The notes under the pieces are model-generated. The model did no database searches, had not been told where the DNA came from, and saw only the letters and a program-made list of their open reading frames with translations. DNA of 38,098 nt. It comes from Massilia sp. UBA2604. Lineage in GTDB: Bacteria; Pseudomonadota; Gammaproteobacteria; Burkholderiales; Burkholderiaceae_D. Location of the stretch: assembly GCA_002339265.1 (NCBI GenBank), contig DDKG01000368.1:1-38098 (forward strand), given 5' to 3'. Positions within the stretch are counted from its first letter, which is position 1; each line of letters starts with the position of its first letter. Shown in pieces: positions 7,061 through 15,684 of this stretch. The position numbers and the translations under genes are program-made.

Positions 7061-9553
7061 TCATCTGCCGTCCAGCGCCACCCTGACCTGCTCCGCCAGC
7101 TGGGCCAGCGTAAACGGCTTGGGCAAGACCCTGGCCCGCTCCGGCATGCCCTTGACCGACTCTACGTTGCGGGTATGCCCGCTGGTGAACAGCACCGGCA
7201 GGCCGGAACGGCGCTGCAGGGCGCGCGCGGCAAGCTCGCGGCCGTCGAGTTCGGGCATCAGGACGTCGGTGAACAGCAGGGCGATGTCGGGATGGGCGTC
7301 GAGCAGGCGCAAGGCCGCCGCCGCGCCGTCCGCCACGTGCACGGCATAACCGAGCATCTGCAGCATTTCCGCCGACAGGCTGCGCACCGCGGCTTCGTCA
7401 TCCACCACCAGGATCGTCTCGCCGGCGCGTGCGCGCTCGACGTCGGGCGCCGCCGCAGGCTGCCCGGAGGTGGGGCCCGGCGCCAGATGGCGCGGCAGGT
7501 ACAGCTCGACCCGCGTTCCCTCGCCCGGCACCGAATCGATCCGCACCTGGCCGCCGGACTGCTTGACGAAGCCATACACCTGGCTCAGGCCCAGCCCCGT
7601 GCCGCGACCCACTTCCTTGGTGGTGAAGAAGGGTTCGAAGGCCTTGGCCAGCACCTCGCGCGGCATGCCGGCGCCGGTGTCGGCCACCGCGATCATCACG
7701 TAGTCAGCCCTCGGCGCGTCGCCAAGCTCCACGAAGTCATGGCGGTCGAGCGTGCGGTTGGCGGTTTCGATCAATAGCTGGCCGCCCTGGCGTCCGCCCT
7801 CTTCCATCGCATCGCGCGCATTCACGGCCAGGTTCAGGATCGCGTGCTCGAGCTGGTTGTGGTCGACGTGCAGCAGCCAGGGGGCGCCGCCCAGCGCCAG
7901 CTCGACGCGGACGGCGCCGCCGAGCGAATGCTTGAGCAGTTCCGACATCCCCGCGACCAGCTCGTTCGCGCAGACCGCCACCGGCTGCAAGGGCTGCTGG
8001 CGCGAGAACGCCAGCAGGCGCTGGGTGAGCTGGGCGGCGCGCCGCACGCCGCCCTTGGCGATGCCGACGTAGTGCAGCGCGCGCTCGTCGCCGTCGCCCA
8101 GGCGCCGGCCGAGCAGTTCCATCGCATTCGACACCACCGCCAGCATATTGTTGAAGTCGTGCGCAATGCCGCCGGTAAGCTGGCCCACCGCCTCCATCTT
8201 CTGCGCCTGGCGCAGCGCTTCTTCCATGCGCGCGTGGCGCTCGAGCTCGCGGGCCACCCGGCGCTCGAGGGTATCGTTCATGTCGCGCAGGGCTACCTCG
8301 GCGCGGTGCCGCTCGGTGATGTCCTGGAACAGCACCGCGACCTGGCGCCGCTCCGGCGGCTCGATGCGCAGCGCCGCCAGCTCGAGAAAGCGCCCGGTGT
8401 GTTCGAGCTCGCGCTCGAAGCGGATCGGCTGGCCGCTGACCAGCACCTGGCGGTAGATCTCGACCCAGCCCCCGGCTTCCTCCGGGATCATCTCCCTCAC
8501 CTTTTTCCCGACCACGTCCGCGATGCCGGCATTGGCCGCGTAGGCCGGGTTGGCCAGCAGGTGCACATAGTCGCTCAGCGGGCCATGGGGGCCATCCAGG
8601 AATTCGATCACGCAGAAGCCCTCGTCGATCGAATCGAACAGGGTGCGGAACAGGCGCTCGCTTTCGCGCAGCGCCGCCCGGGTCGCCTTTTGCTCGCTCA
8701 GGTCGAGCATGGCGCCGATCATGCGCAGGGCGCGGCCCTCGGCATCGCGCAGCACGGTGCCGCGGTCGAAGATCTCGGCATAGCTGCCGTCGGCGCGCCG
8801 GAAGCGGTACTCGTCCGACCAGTTGCTGTCCTGGCCATCGATCACCGCGTGGATGCCGTGGTCGATGCGCAAGCGGTCGTCGGGGTGGATGTGGTCGAGC
8901 CACCAGTTCGCGCTGGTCGCATCCAGCACGTGTCCGAAGCGGGTGTGCACCGCCTTGTTCCAGATGACGTGGCCGTCCGCCATGTTCCAGTCCCAGATGG
9001 CGTCATTGGTCGACAGCATGACCAGGCGATAGCGTTCGGCCGTCTCCAGGGCCTGCGCATTGCGGCGCGCCGCCGCCACATCGCTGTCGCGCAGGCTGCG
9101 CCGGGCGGCGACCATCGCGCTCACGTCATGCATGGTGCACAGCAGCCCGCACACGCGGCCCTCGTCGTCGCGCAGCGGTGCGAACGCGAACGTCGCCCAG
9201 GCCGGCGCCGCGGTGGCGCGCACGGCGCGCAGTTCCAGTTCCTCGACGCGGGCGCCACGGCCATCGAGCGCGAGCAGGGCCGCGGGGCGCAGCGCGTCCC
9301 AGGCTTCGTCCCAGGCATCAGCGGCGGGCGCGCCCGGCCGGTAGGCGCCGGACGCCGGCAACAAGGCGCGGCAAGCGTCGTTGGCGAGCAGCGCCAGCGC
9401 GTCGCCCCAGGCCAGCCACATCGGCACGGGAGACTCGAGGACCAGCGACGCGGCCAGGCGGAGAGGAGTCGGCCAGTCGCGCGGCTCACCCAACGGCGAA
9501 TCACGCCACTGCTGCTCGCTCAAGCCTGCCTGGCGTAATACGGCTGTGATCAT
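7061..9553 (-). CDS. Soluble hybrid histidine kinase with PAS domains and receiver
   Basis: This 830-aa protein has no membrane segment, so it is likely cytosolic. Its order is: an N-terminal PAS-like region (about 30-150); a PAS_3 type domain (about 172-290, STNDAIWDWNMADG); a third PAS (about 298-420, DSIDEGFCVIEF); a short coiled coil; HisKA with H465 in GGIAHDFNNMLAVVSNAMEL; an HATPase (NLAVNARDAM, DTGAGMPREVL, GTGLGLSQVYG); and a receiver with D763 in TDVLMPELDG. No cognate regulator gene is adjacent, and the signal cannot be told from sequence. It is convergent with narL and divergent from the chemoreceptor gene, separated from the latter by 420 bp. Confidence 0.9.
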   Translation of the reverse strand: MITAVLRQAGLSEQQWRDSPLGEPRDWPTPLRLAASLVLESPVPMWLAWGDALALLANDACRALLPASGAYRPGAPAADAWDEAWDALRPAALLALDGRGARVEELELRAVRATAAPAWATFAFAPLRDDEGRVCGLLCTMHDVSAMVAARRSLRDSDVAAARRNAQALETAERYRLVMLSTNDAIWDWNMADGHVIWNKAVHTRFGHVLDATSANWWLDHIHPDDRLRIDHGIHAVIDGQDSNWSDEYRFRRADGSYAEIFDRGTVLRDAEGRALRMIGAMLDLSEQKATRAALRESERLFRTLFDSIDEGFCVIEFLDGPHGPLSDYVHLLANPAYAANAGIADVVGKKVREMIPEEAGGWVEIYRQVLVSGQPIRFERELEHTGRFLELAALRIEPPERRQVAVLFQDITERHRAEVALRDMNDTLERRVARELERHARMEEALRQAQKMEAVGQLTGGIAHDFNNMLAVVSNAMELLGRRLGDGDERALHYVGIAKGGVRRAAQLTQRLLAFSRQQPLQPVAVCANELVAGMSELLKHSLGGAVRVELALGGAPWLLHVDHNQLEHAILNLAVNARDAMEEGGRQGGQLLIETANRTLDRHDFVELGDAPRADYVMIAVADTGAGMPREVLAKAFEPFFTTKEVGRGTGLGLSQVYGFVKQSGGQVRIDSVPGEGTRVELYLPRHLAPGPTSGQPAAAPDVERARAGETILVVDDEAAVRSLSAEMLQMLGYAVHVADGAAAALRLLDAHPDIALLFTDVLMPELDGRELAARALQRRSGLPVLFTSGHTRNVESVKGMPERARVLPKPFTLAQLAEQVRVALDGR

Positions 9554-9973
9554 GGATCGATACGCAAGTTGAAAGACGGCCCGTGGGCCGGTACCGAAAG
9601 GATAGTACAGGAACGAGAAACAATTGTCGCGCAGGAAAGTATTCGCCGCGCATAAGCAGCAGGGCGACTGCTTTGCGCTACCTTCGAATGTCGAATATTT
9701 CTCAAAAGCATCGTATTTTGATCTAGATCAACTTTTTGTGACGGGGCTGCTTGGTACACTGCGGGCACGCAGCCCAATCCCCGCTGCACATCCTCGTCGA
9801 CGGGATCCGCGCATTGCAAGGATGCGCCACAAGTATTGCGAACCGACCGTCCGCGCCTCTCCGGCAGCACACGATACGTCGTTCCACCGCCCCGGCCGCG
9901 CCGCCGCGCATGACGCATGGCGGCGACGCGTCACAACCCGTATTGCAGTACCCGAAACACGAAGAAGTCGACT
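9554..9973. other. 420-bp intergenic region between hybrid kinase and chemoreceptor
   Basis: No convincing gene lies here. The segment 9600-9735 is more AT-rich than its surroundings and holds the FNR-type box and -10 described separately. The rest (about 9767-9973) would be a long 5' leader of the chemoreceptor mRNA. I saw no clear promoter for the minus-strand kinase, and no strong hairpin. Confidence 0.5.
9718..9760 (+). promoter_or_regulatory. FNR-type promoter before the chemoreceptor gene
   Basis: TTGATCTAGATCAA (9718-9731) is a fully symmetrical FNR consensus box. A TACACT hexamer (9755-9760) follows after 23 nt, putting the box at about -42.5 from a start near 9767. The leader to the ATG at 9974 would be about 207 nt. 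Confidence 0.7.
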
Positions 9974-11521
9974 ATGAAACTCGCAAATTTATCGATTGGA
10001 AAACGGCTGGCCGCAGGATTCGGCCTGGTGAGCATCCTGCTCCTCATCATGATCGCCATCGGCAGCACGATGCTCGGCCGCGTCAAGGCCAGCACCGACG
10101 AGATCATCGTCCAGCGCATGCCGCGCATCGAGGCCACGCAACTGCTGCTGTCCGAAGTGAACGACATCGCGATCGCCCTGCGCAACCAGATCCTCACCGA
10201 CAGCGCCGACGACCGCGCGGCCCAGGCGCGCGCGATCTTCTCTGCCCGCGCCGCCGCCGAGAACACGCTGCTGTACTTCGACCGCACGCTCGACCGCGCC
10301 CGCGGCCGCGAGCTGCTGGCGCAGATCCGCAAGGAGAACGCGCTGTACGTCGACGGCCAGGACAAGCTGATGCGCACCGTGGAAGCGGGCGACCTGCCTG
10401 CCGCACGCGCGATCCTGACCGACGAGCTGCGGCCGATCCTGGCGCGCCTGAAGGGCGCGGCGACGGCGCTGATCGACTACCAGAAGACGCTCACCACGCA
10501 GTCGGCCGCGGCGGCCGAAGCGGCCTACTCGCAATCGATGCTGCTGTCCTGGTCGATCGGCGCCGCGGCGCTGCTGCTGTCCGCCCTCACCGCATGGTGG
10601 ATCACGGCATCGATCGTGACGCCGATACGGCGTGCGCTGGAAGTGGCCAACACGGTCGCCGCGGGTGACCTGACCAGCGCCATCGACGTCGCCAGCCGCG
10701 ACGAGACCGGCCAGTTGCTGGCCGCCCTGCGCGCGATGAACGACAGCCTGGCGCGGACCGTCGGCACGGTCCGCGCCGGCACCGAGACCATCGCCACCGC
10801 GGCCGGCGAAGTGGCGGCCGGCAGCCAGGACCTGTCGAGCCGCACCGAGCAGCAGGCCAGCGCGCTCGAGGAAACCGCGTCGTCGATGGAAGAGCTGACG
10901 TCGACGGTGCGCCAGAGCGCCGACAATGCGCGCCAGGCCAATGCGCTGGCCCAGAGCGCATCGGGCATCGCGAAACAGGGCGGCGCCGTGGTCGGCCAGG
11001 TGGTGACGACGATGGAGGCCATCCGCGCCTCGGCCGAACGGATCGGCGCCATCACCAACGTCATCGACGGCATCGCCTTCCAGACCAACATCCTGGCGCT
11101 CAACGCATCGGTGGAAGCTGCACGCGCCGGCGAGCAGGGACGCGGCTTCGCGGTCGTGGCCAGCGAGGTGCGCAACCTCGCCCACCGCTCGGCCTCGGCG
11201 GCCAAGGAGATCAAGGGCCTGATCGGCGACTCGTCGGCGCGCGTGGCCGACGGCTCGGCCCTGGTGGCGCAGGCCGGCGCCACGATGGACGAGCTCCTGC
11301 ACAGCGTCGAGCGGGTCACCGACATCATGGGCGAGATCACCAGTGCGGCGATCGAGCAGTCCGCCGGCATCGAGCAGATCAGCGAAGCGGTCGGCCAGAT
11401 GGATGCCGTCACCCAGCAAAACGCGGCCCTGGTCGAGCAGTCGGCGGCGGCGTCGGAGACGATGCGCGAGCAGGCGGCGCACCTGGCGCAGGCGGTGGCG
11501 GTGTTCCGGATCGGGGCCTGA
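9974..11521 (+). CDS. Methyl-accepting chemotaxis protein (4HB sensor)
   Basis: This 515-aa chemoreceptor has a first membrane helix (about 10-33), a periplasmic four-helix-bundle domain (about 34-187), a second helix (about 190-212), HAMP, and a cytoplasmic signalling domain. The kinase-contact hairpin tip reads [20 protein letters not shown], followed by [15 protein letters not shown]. There is no C-terminal CheR-binding pentapeptide. The start at 9974 ([12 protein letters not shown]) gives the usual short cytoplasmic N-terminus; the frame extends 19 codons upstream but without membrane-protein character. The ligand is unknown. The perfect FNR-type box upstream suggests the receptor is made when oxygen is low, fitting taxis toward electron acceptors (inference). 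Confidence 0.9.
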   Translation: MKLANLSIGKRLAAGFGLVSILLLIMIAIGSTMLGRVKASTDEIIVQRMPRIEATQLLLSEVNDIAIALRNQILTDSADDRAAQARAIFSARAAAENTLLYFDRTLDRARGRELLAQIRKENALYVDGQDKLMRTVEAGDLPAARAILTDELRPILARLKGAATALIDYQKTLTTQSAAAAEAAYSQSMLLSWSIGAAALLLSALTAWWITASIVTPIRRALEVANTVAAGDLTSAIDVASRDETGQLLAALRAMNDSLARTVGTVRAGTETIATAAGEVAAGSQDLSSRTEQQASALEETASSMEELTSTVRQSADNARQANALAQSASGIAKQGGAVVGQVVTTMEAIRASAERIGAITNVIDGIAFQTNILALNASVEAARAGEQGRGFAVVASEVRNLAHRSASAAKEIKGLIGDSSARVADGSALVAQAGATMDELLHSVERVTDIMGEITSAAIEQSAGIEQISEAVGQMDAVTQQNAALVEQSAAASETMREQAAHLAQAVAVFRIGA

Positions 11522-11601
11522 CCCGGCGCCTATCGTGCGCGCTCCAATGCCGTCGCGCCGCAAACTAGCCGTTTGCCGGTCCCGACGGCCCTGGAGTGTG
11601 G

Positions 11602-12696
11602 ATGGAAACGCTACTGCCCGATAATCAACTGGAAAACTGGATCACGGCCATCGCCATCGCGGTGGGCAGCACCGCGCTGATGTACTACATCCGCTGTTTC
11701 GCGGTGCGCAGGATGCGCACGATCGCAGAGCGCAGCGAGACGCGCTTCGACGAATTCATGGCCACGATGCTGGGCCGTACCTATATCACCCTGCTGCTGT
11801 GCTTCGGGATCTACTTCGGCAGCCTGTTCCTGTCCATGCCCGATGGGTACCGCGTGATCGTCTCGCGCGTGGCCGTTGCCGCCCTGGTCCTGCAGCTGGC
11901 GGTGTGGGGCGACACCGCCTTGCGCGCCTGGCGCACCCAGTTCATGACCACCCACAGCGACGGCGCACGCAAGGCCTCGAGCATGATCATGTTCTTCATG
12001 CTGCGCCTGGTCACCTGGACCGTGGCCTTCCTGATGCTGCTCGATAACTTCGGCTTCAACATCACCACCCTGGTGGCCAGCCTGGGCATCGGCGGCATTG
12101 CGGTGGCGCTGGCCACCCAGAACATCCTGGGCGACCTGTTCGCCTCGCTCTCGATCATGATCGACAAGCCGTTCGAGATCGGCGACTTCATCATCGTCGG
12201 CGACGCCCTCGGCGCGGTCGAGTACATCGGCCTCAAGACGACACGCCTGCGCAGCCTGGGCGGCGAGCAGATCGTGTTTTCCAACGGCGACCTGCTCAAG
12301 AGCCGCATCCACAACTACAAGCGGATGGAAACGCGCCGCATCGCCTTCGTGCTGCGCGTGGCCTACGGCACCGGCGACGAGCGCATGGCGCGCATTCCCG
12401 AGCTGGTGCGCGAGATCGTGAGCGCGCGCGACGACGTGGTGTTCGACCGTGCGCACTTCTTCCGCTATGGCGAATGGTCGCTCGACTTCGAGGTGGTCTA
12501 CCACTTCCAGAGCCCCGACTACAACCTGCACATGGACGCCCAGCAGGCGATCCTGCTCGAGATCTACCGCTGCTTCGAGCGCGAACGCATCCAGTTCGCG
12601 CATCCGTTGTCGGTGATCCGGGTGGCGGAGCACAACGATCCGGCCGGCGGGTGGTTGCCGCAGTCGTCGAGCGAGCATGGCGAGATGCGGCATTGA
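11602..12696 (+). CDS. MscS-family mechanosensitive ion channel
   Basis: This 364-aa inner-membrane channel has about four membrane helices in its N-terminal half. The last is the pore helix SLGIGGIAVALATQNILGDL, followed by the MscS beta domain (DKPFEIGDFIIVGDALGAVE, then TRLRSLGGEQIVFSNGDLL) and a C-terminal alpha/beta domain. Such channels open on membrane tension to release solutes after osmotic downshock. A GGAG at 11592-11595 favours the ATG at 11602 over the in-frame GTG at 11596. It sits between the chemoreceptor and the nar operon and has no evident functional link to either. Confidence 0.88.
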   Translation: METLLPDNQLENWITAIAIAVGSTALMYYIRCFAVRRMRTIAERSETRFDEFMATMLGRTYITLLLCFGIYFGSLFLSMPDGYRVIVSRVAVAALVLQLAVWGDTALRAWRTQFMTTHSDGARKASSMIMFFMLRLVTWTVAFLMLLDNFGFNITTLVASLGIGGIAVALATQNILGDLFASLSIMIDKPFEIGDFIIVGDALGAVEYIGLKTTRLRSLGGEQIVFSNGDLLKSRIHNYKRMETRRIAFVLRVAYGTGDERMARIPELVREIVSARDDVVFDRAHFFRYGEWSLDFEVVYHFQSPDYNLHMDAQQAILLEIYRCFERERIQFAHPLSVIRVAEHNDPAGGWLPQSSSEHGEMRH

Positions 12697-12707
12697 CTCC
12701 TTCCATA

Positions 12708-12770
12708 TAGTCCTTCCTGACTAGTCCCCCGCCGCCGCCCTAGCCCATCCGGCGGGCGGCGCCTACCCCT
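12708..12770 (+). promoter_or_regulatory. Upstream control region of narK1
   Basis: The region holds a TAGTC-N6-GACTAGTC element (12708-12726) that recurs before narG (15564-15582). It also has a TACCCCT heptamer (12764-12770) matching the NarL consensus TACYYMT. No TTGA-N6-TCAA box was found between mscS and narK1. The promoter itself is not evident. Confidence 0.45.
12733..12761 (+). repeat. GC-rich hairpin between mscS and narK1
   Basis: CGCCGCCC (12733-12740) pairs with GGGCGGCG (12754-12761) around a 13-nt loop. It could stop mscS transcripts, but no T-run follows, so an intrinsic terminator is not supported. Confidence 0.35.
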
Positions 12771-12865
12771 TTATCGCAGCCCCGCGCCGACCTCCGGCGA
12801 ATGGCCGCGCGCGCCCGCAATCCCTAACCTTGGCGGTAACCGTCCCACCGTCCAAGGAGAAAAAC

Positions 12866-14146
12866 ATGGGAACCGACAGTCACGCTCATCGTCAAGACCG
12901 GCGGCCGCTCGCGGTGCTGGTCAGCAGCACCTTCGCCTTCACGATCTGCTTCGCCATCTGGATGATGTTCGCCGTGCTGGGCATCCCGATCAAAACCCAG
13001 CTTGGCCTCAACGAGACCGAATTCGGCCTGCTGGTCGCCACCCCGGTGCTCACCGGGTCGCTGATCCGCGTCCCGCTCGGCATCTGGACCGACCGCTTCG
13101 GCGGGCGCATCGTGTTCTTCCTGCTGATGCTGGCGAGCGTCGTGCCGATCTGGATGATCGGCTACGCCACCGAGTTCTGGCACTTCCTCGTCTGCGGACT
13201 GTTCGTCGGCCTGGCCGGCGGCTCGTTCTCGGTCGGCACGCCCTACGTCGCGCGCTGGTTCAAGCAGGAGCGGCGCGGCTTCGCGATGGGCGTGTTCGGC
13301 GCCGGCAATTCCGGTTCGGCCCTGACCAAATTCGTGGCGCCGGCCATCATCGCGGCCTGGGGCTGGCAGGCGCTGCCCCACGCCTACGCCGCCCTGATGC
13401 TGGGCACCGCCCTGCTGTTCTGGTTCTGCTCCTACTCCGATCCGGCCCACAAGGCGCCCGGCGGCGTCACCTTCGCCCAGCAGATGAAAGTGCTGAAAGA
13501 CCCGCGCGTGTGGCGCTACTGCCAGTACTACTCGGTGGTGTTCGGCGGCTATGTGGCCCTGGCCCTGTGGATGACCAAGTACTACGTCGGCGAATACGGC
13601 TTCGACCTGAAACTGGCCGCGCTGCTGGCCGCCTGCTTCTCGCTGCCGGGCGGCGTGCTGCGCGCGCTGGGCGGCTGGATCTCCGACAAATACGGCGCCT
13701 ATAAAGTCACCTGGTGGGTGATGTGGGTGTGCTGGGTGTGCTTCTTCATCCTGTCCTATCCGCAGACCAGCATGACCATCCAGACCGTCGGGGGCACCAT
13801 GGGCCTCGACATCGGCCTGGGTCCGGTCCTGTTCACCGTGCTGCTGTTCGTGGTCGGCGTCGCCATGGCGATCGGCAAGGCCTCGGTCTTCAAGTTCATC
13901 TCGGACGACTTCACCGACAACATCGGCGCCGTCTCGGGCGTGGTCGGCCTGGCCGGCGGCCTGGGCGGCTTCATCCTGCCGATCATGTTCGGCGCCGTGG
14001 TCGACCTCACCGGCATCCGCTCCAGCTCCTTCATGCTGCTCTACGGGACCGTCTGCGTCTCGCTGGTGTGGATGCATTTCTCGTTCAAGCCCGGCCGTCA
14101 GGACATCCCTGCGACCCAGGCGGCCCCGCTCAAGCGCGCGGCCTGA
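12866..14146 (+). CDS. narK1: Nitrate/nitrite transporter NarK1 (MFS, NNP family)
   Basis: This 426-aa inner-membrane protein has 12 predicted helices and the marks of the nitrate/nitrite porter family. It has GIPIKTQLGLNETEFGLL after helix 1, the MFS loop motif GIWTDRFGGR, GLAGGSFSVGTPYVARWF and the second nitrate signature GVFGAGNSGSALTKFVAP. It is the first of two tandem NarK genes, an arrangement known from Pseudomonas, Paracoccus and Burkholderia. There the first type is generally viewed as a proton-linked nitrate importer. AAGGAGA (12854-12860) supports the ATG at 12866. It is 32 bp from narK2 and begins the operon. Confidence 0.93.
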   Translation: MGTDSHAHRQDRRPLAVLVSSTFAFTICFAIWMMFAVLGIPIKTQLGLNETEFGLLVATPVLTGSLIRVPLGIWTDRFGGRIVFFLLMLASVVPIWMIGYATEFWHFLVCGLFVGLAGGSFSVGTPYVARWFKQERRGFAMGVFGAGNSGSALTKFVAPAIIAAWGWQALPHAYAALMLGTALLFWFCSYSDPAHKAPGGVTFAQQMKVLKDPRVWRYCQYYSVVFGGYVALALWMTKYYVGEYGFDLKLAALLAACFSLPGGVLRALGGWISDKYGAYKVTWWVMWVCWVCFFILSYPQTSMTIQTVGGTMGLDIGLGPVLFTVLLFVVGVAMAIGKASVFKFISDDFTDNIGAVSGVVGLAGGLGGFILPIMFGAVVDLTGIRSSSFMLLYGTVCVSLVWMHFSFKPGRQDIPATQAAPLKRAA

Positions 14147-14178
14147 CCTCACCCCATTACAACCATCAGGAGAACAAC

Positions 14179-15555
14179 GTGAGCCGTTACCTCATATCGA
14201 CCTGGGAACCCGAGGTTCCCGCATTCTGGCAAAGCCAGGGCAAGGCCACGGCCAACCGCAACCTCTGGATCTCGATCCCGGCGCTGATGCTGGCGTTCGC
14301 GGTCTGGATGGTCTGGAGCGTGGTCGTGGTCAACCTGCCCAACATCGGCTTCACCTACAGCACCAACCAGCTGTTCTGGCTGGCCGCCGTGCCCGGCCTG
14401 TCGGGCGCTACCCTGCGCATCTTCTATTCCTTCATGGTGCCGATCTTCGGCGGGCGCAAATGGACCGCCATCTCGACCGCCTCGCTGCTGCTGCCGGCGA
14501 TCGGCATCGGCTACGCGGTGCAGGACCCCACCACCGGCTACCCGACCATGCTGGTGCTGGCCCTGCTGTGCGGCTTCGGCGGCGGCAACTTCGCCTCGTC
14601 GATGGCCAATATCAGCTTCTTCTTCCCCAAGGCGCAAAAGGGCTACGCGCTCGGCATGAACGCCGGCCTGGGCAACCTGGGCGTGTCGGCGGTGCAGTTC
14701 GTGGTGCCGCTTGTGATCACCGCCGCCGTCTTCGGAGGCGAGCCGCAGACCTGGACCAAGGCCGGCGTGGTCAAGGAGATGTGGCTGCAGAACGCCGGCT
14801 TCATCTGGGTTCCCTTCATCGCCCTGACCGCGCTTGCAGCCTGGTTCGGGATGAACGACCTGGCCTCCGCGAAAGCGTCGTTCGCCGAGCAGGCCGTGAT
14901 CTTCAAGCGCAAGCACAACTGGCTCATGTGCTGGCTGTACGTGGGCACCTTCGGTTCCTTCATCGGCTATTCGGCCGCATTCCCGCTGCTGACGACGACC
15001 CTGTTCCCGCAGGTCGACCCGCTGCAGTACGCCTTCCTCGGCCCGCTGGTCGGCGCGCTGGCGCGTGTGGCCGGCGGCTGGATCTCGGATAAATTGGGCG
15101 GCGCCGTCGTCACCCTGTGGACCTTCGTGGCCATGATCGCCGCCGTGATCGGCGTGCTGCAATTCCTGCCGCTGCAGGGCAACGCCGGCAGTTTCTGGGG
15201 CTTCTTCTGGATGTTCATGGTGCTGTTCGCCTGCACCGGCGTCGGCAATGCCTCGACCTTCCGCATGATTCCGGTGATCTTCCTGACCCTGCACCAGCGC
15301 GCCGCCAAGGGCAAGCCGGAAGCCGTGCAGCAGCAGGCCGTTGTCAACGCCAACAAGGAAGCCGCCGCGGTGCTGGGCTTCACCTCGGCAGTGGCGGCCT
15401 ATGGCGCCTTCTTCATCCCCAAGAGCTACGGCACCTCGATCGCCCTCACCGGCAGCCCTGGCGCCGCCCTGTGGTGCTTCGTCGGCTTCTACGCCACCTG
15501 CATCGCGATCACCTGGTGGTACTACTCGCGCAAGGGCGCGGAGATGCCTTGCTAA
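14179..15555 (+). CDS. narK2: Nitrate/nitrite antiporter NarK2 (MFS, NNP family)
   Basis: This 458-aa porter starts with GTG at 14179 (AGGAGA at 14167-14172 upstream). The nitrate signature is clear: GFGGGNFASSMANISFFFPK, then GMNAGLGNLGVSAVQFVVPL. A longer loop (GGEPQTWTKAGVVKEMWLQN) and a C-terminal YYSRKGAEMPC separate it from NarK1. The second member of tandem narK pairs is thought to exchange nitrate for nitrite. Together the pair would feed NarG on the cytoplasmic side and expel the nitrite made. The 129-bp gap to narG holds another control element. Confidence 0.93.
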   Translation: MSRYLISTWEPEVPAFWQSQGKATANRNLWISIPALMLAFAVWMVWSVVVVNLPNIGFTYSTNQLFWLAAVPGLSGATLRIFYSFMVPIFGGRKWTAISTASLLLPAIGIGYAVQDPTTGYPTMLVLALLCGFGGGNFASSMANISFFFPKAQKGYALGMNAGLGNLGVSAVQFVVPLVITAAVFGGEPQTWTKAGVVKEMWLQNAGFIWVPFIALTALAAWFGMNDLASAKASFAEQAVIFKRKHNWLMCWLYVGTFGSFIGYSAAFPLLTTTLFPQVDPLQYAFLGPLVGALARVAGGWISDKLGGAVVTLWTFVAMIAAVIGVLQFLPLQGNAGSFWGFFWMFMVLFACTGVGNASTFRMIPVIFLTLHQRAAKGKPEAVQQQAVVNANKEAAAVLGFTSAVAAYGAFFIPKSYGTSIALTGSPGAALWCFVGFYATCIAITWWYYSRKGAEMPC

Positions 15556-15563
15556 ATAAACAG

Positions 15564-15593
15564 TAGTCACTAAGGACTAGTCGGTCTAGTCCC
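15564..15593 (+). promoter_or_regulatory. TAGTC-N6-GACTAGTC element before narG
   Basis: TAGTC occurs at 15564 and 15578, spaced 14 bp as before narK1, and a third copy lies at 15587. The core GACTAGTC (15575-15582) is a palindrome. ACTAG is rare in such GC-rich DNA, so two matched copies before two nar genes are unlikely to be chance. The regulator is unknown; NarL is one candidate, though the sequence does not fit its usual heptamer. Confidence 0.45.
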
Positions 15594-15684
15594 GATGCGG
15601 GGCCCCGACCGACTTCCTGCGAATACCCGGCGTCGCAGCGCAAACCTACACTGGTTCCAGGCTGTACGCACCAATGGAGAAATC

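Noticed and set aside
12733..12761. GC-rich hairpin as an intrinsic terminator of mscS
   Set aside because: The stem is perfect but is followed by CCTACCCC rather than a T-run.
12764..12770. TACCCCT as a definite NarL operator
   Set aside because: It fits the heptamer consensus but stands alone without a paired copy in 7-2-7 arrangement, so it is kept only as a weak candidate.
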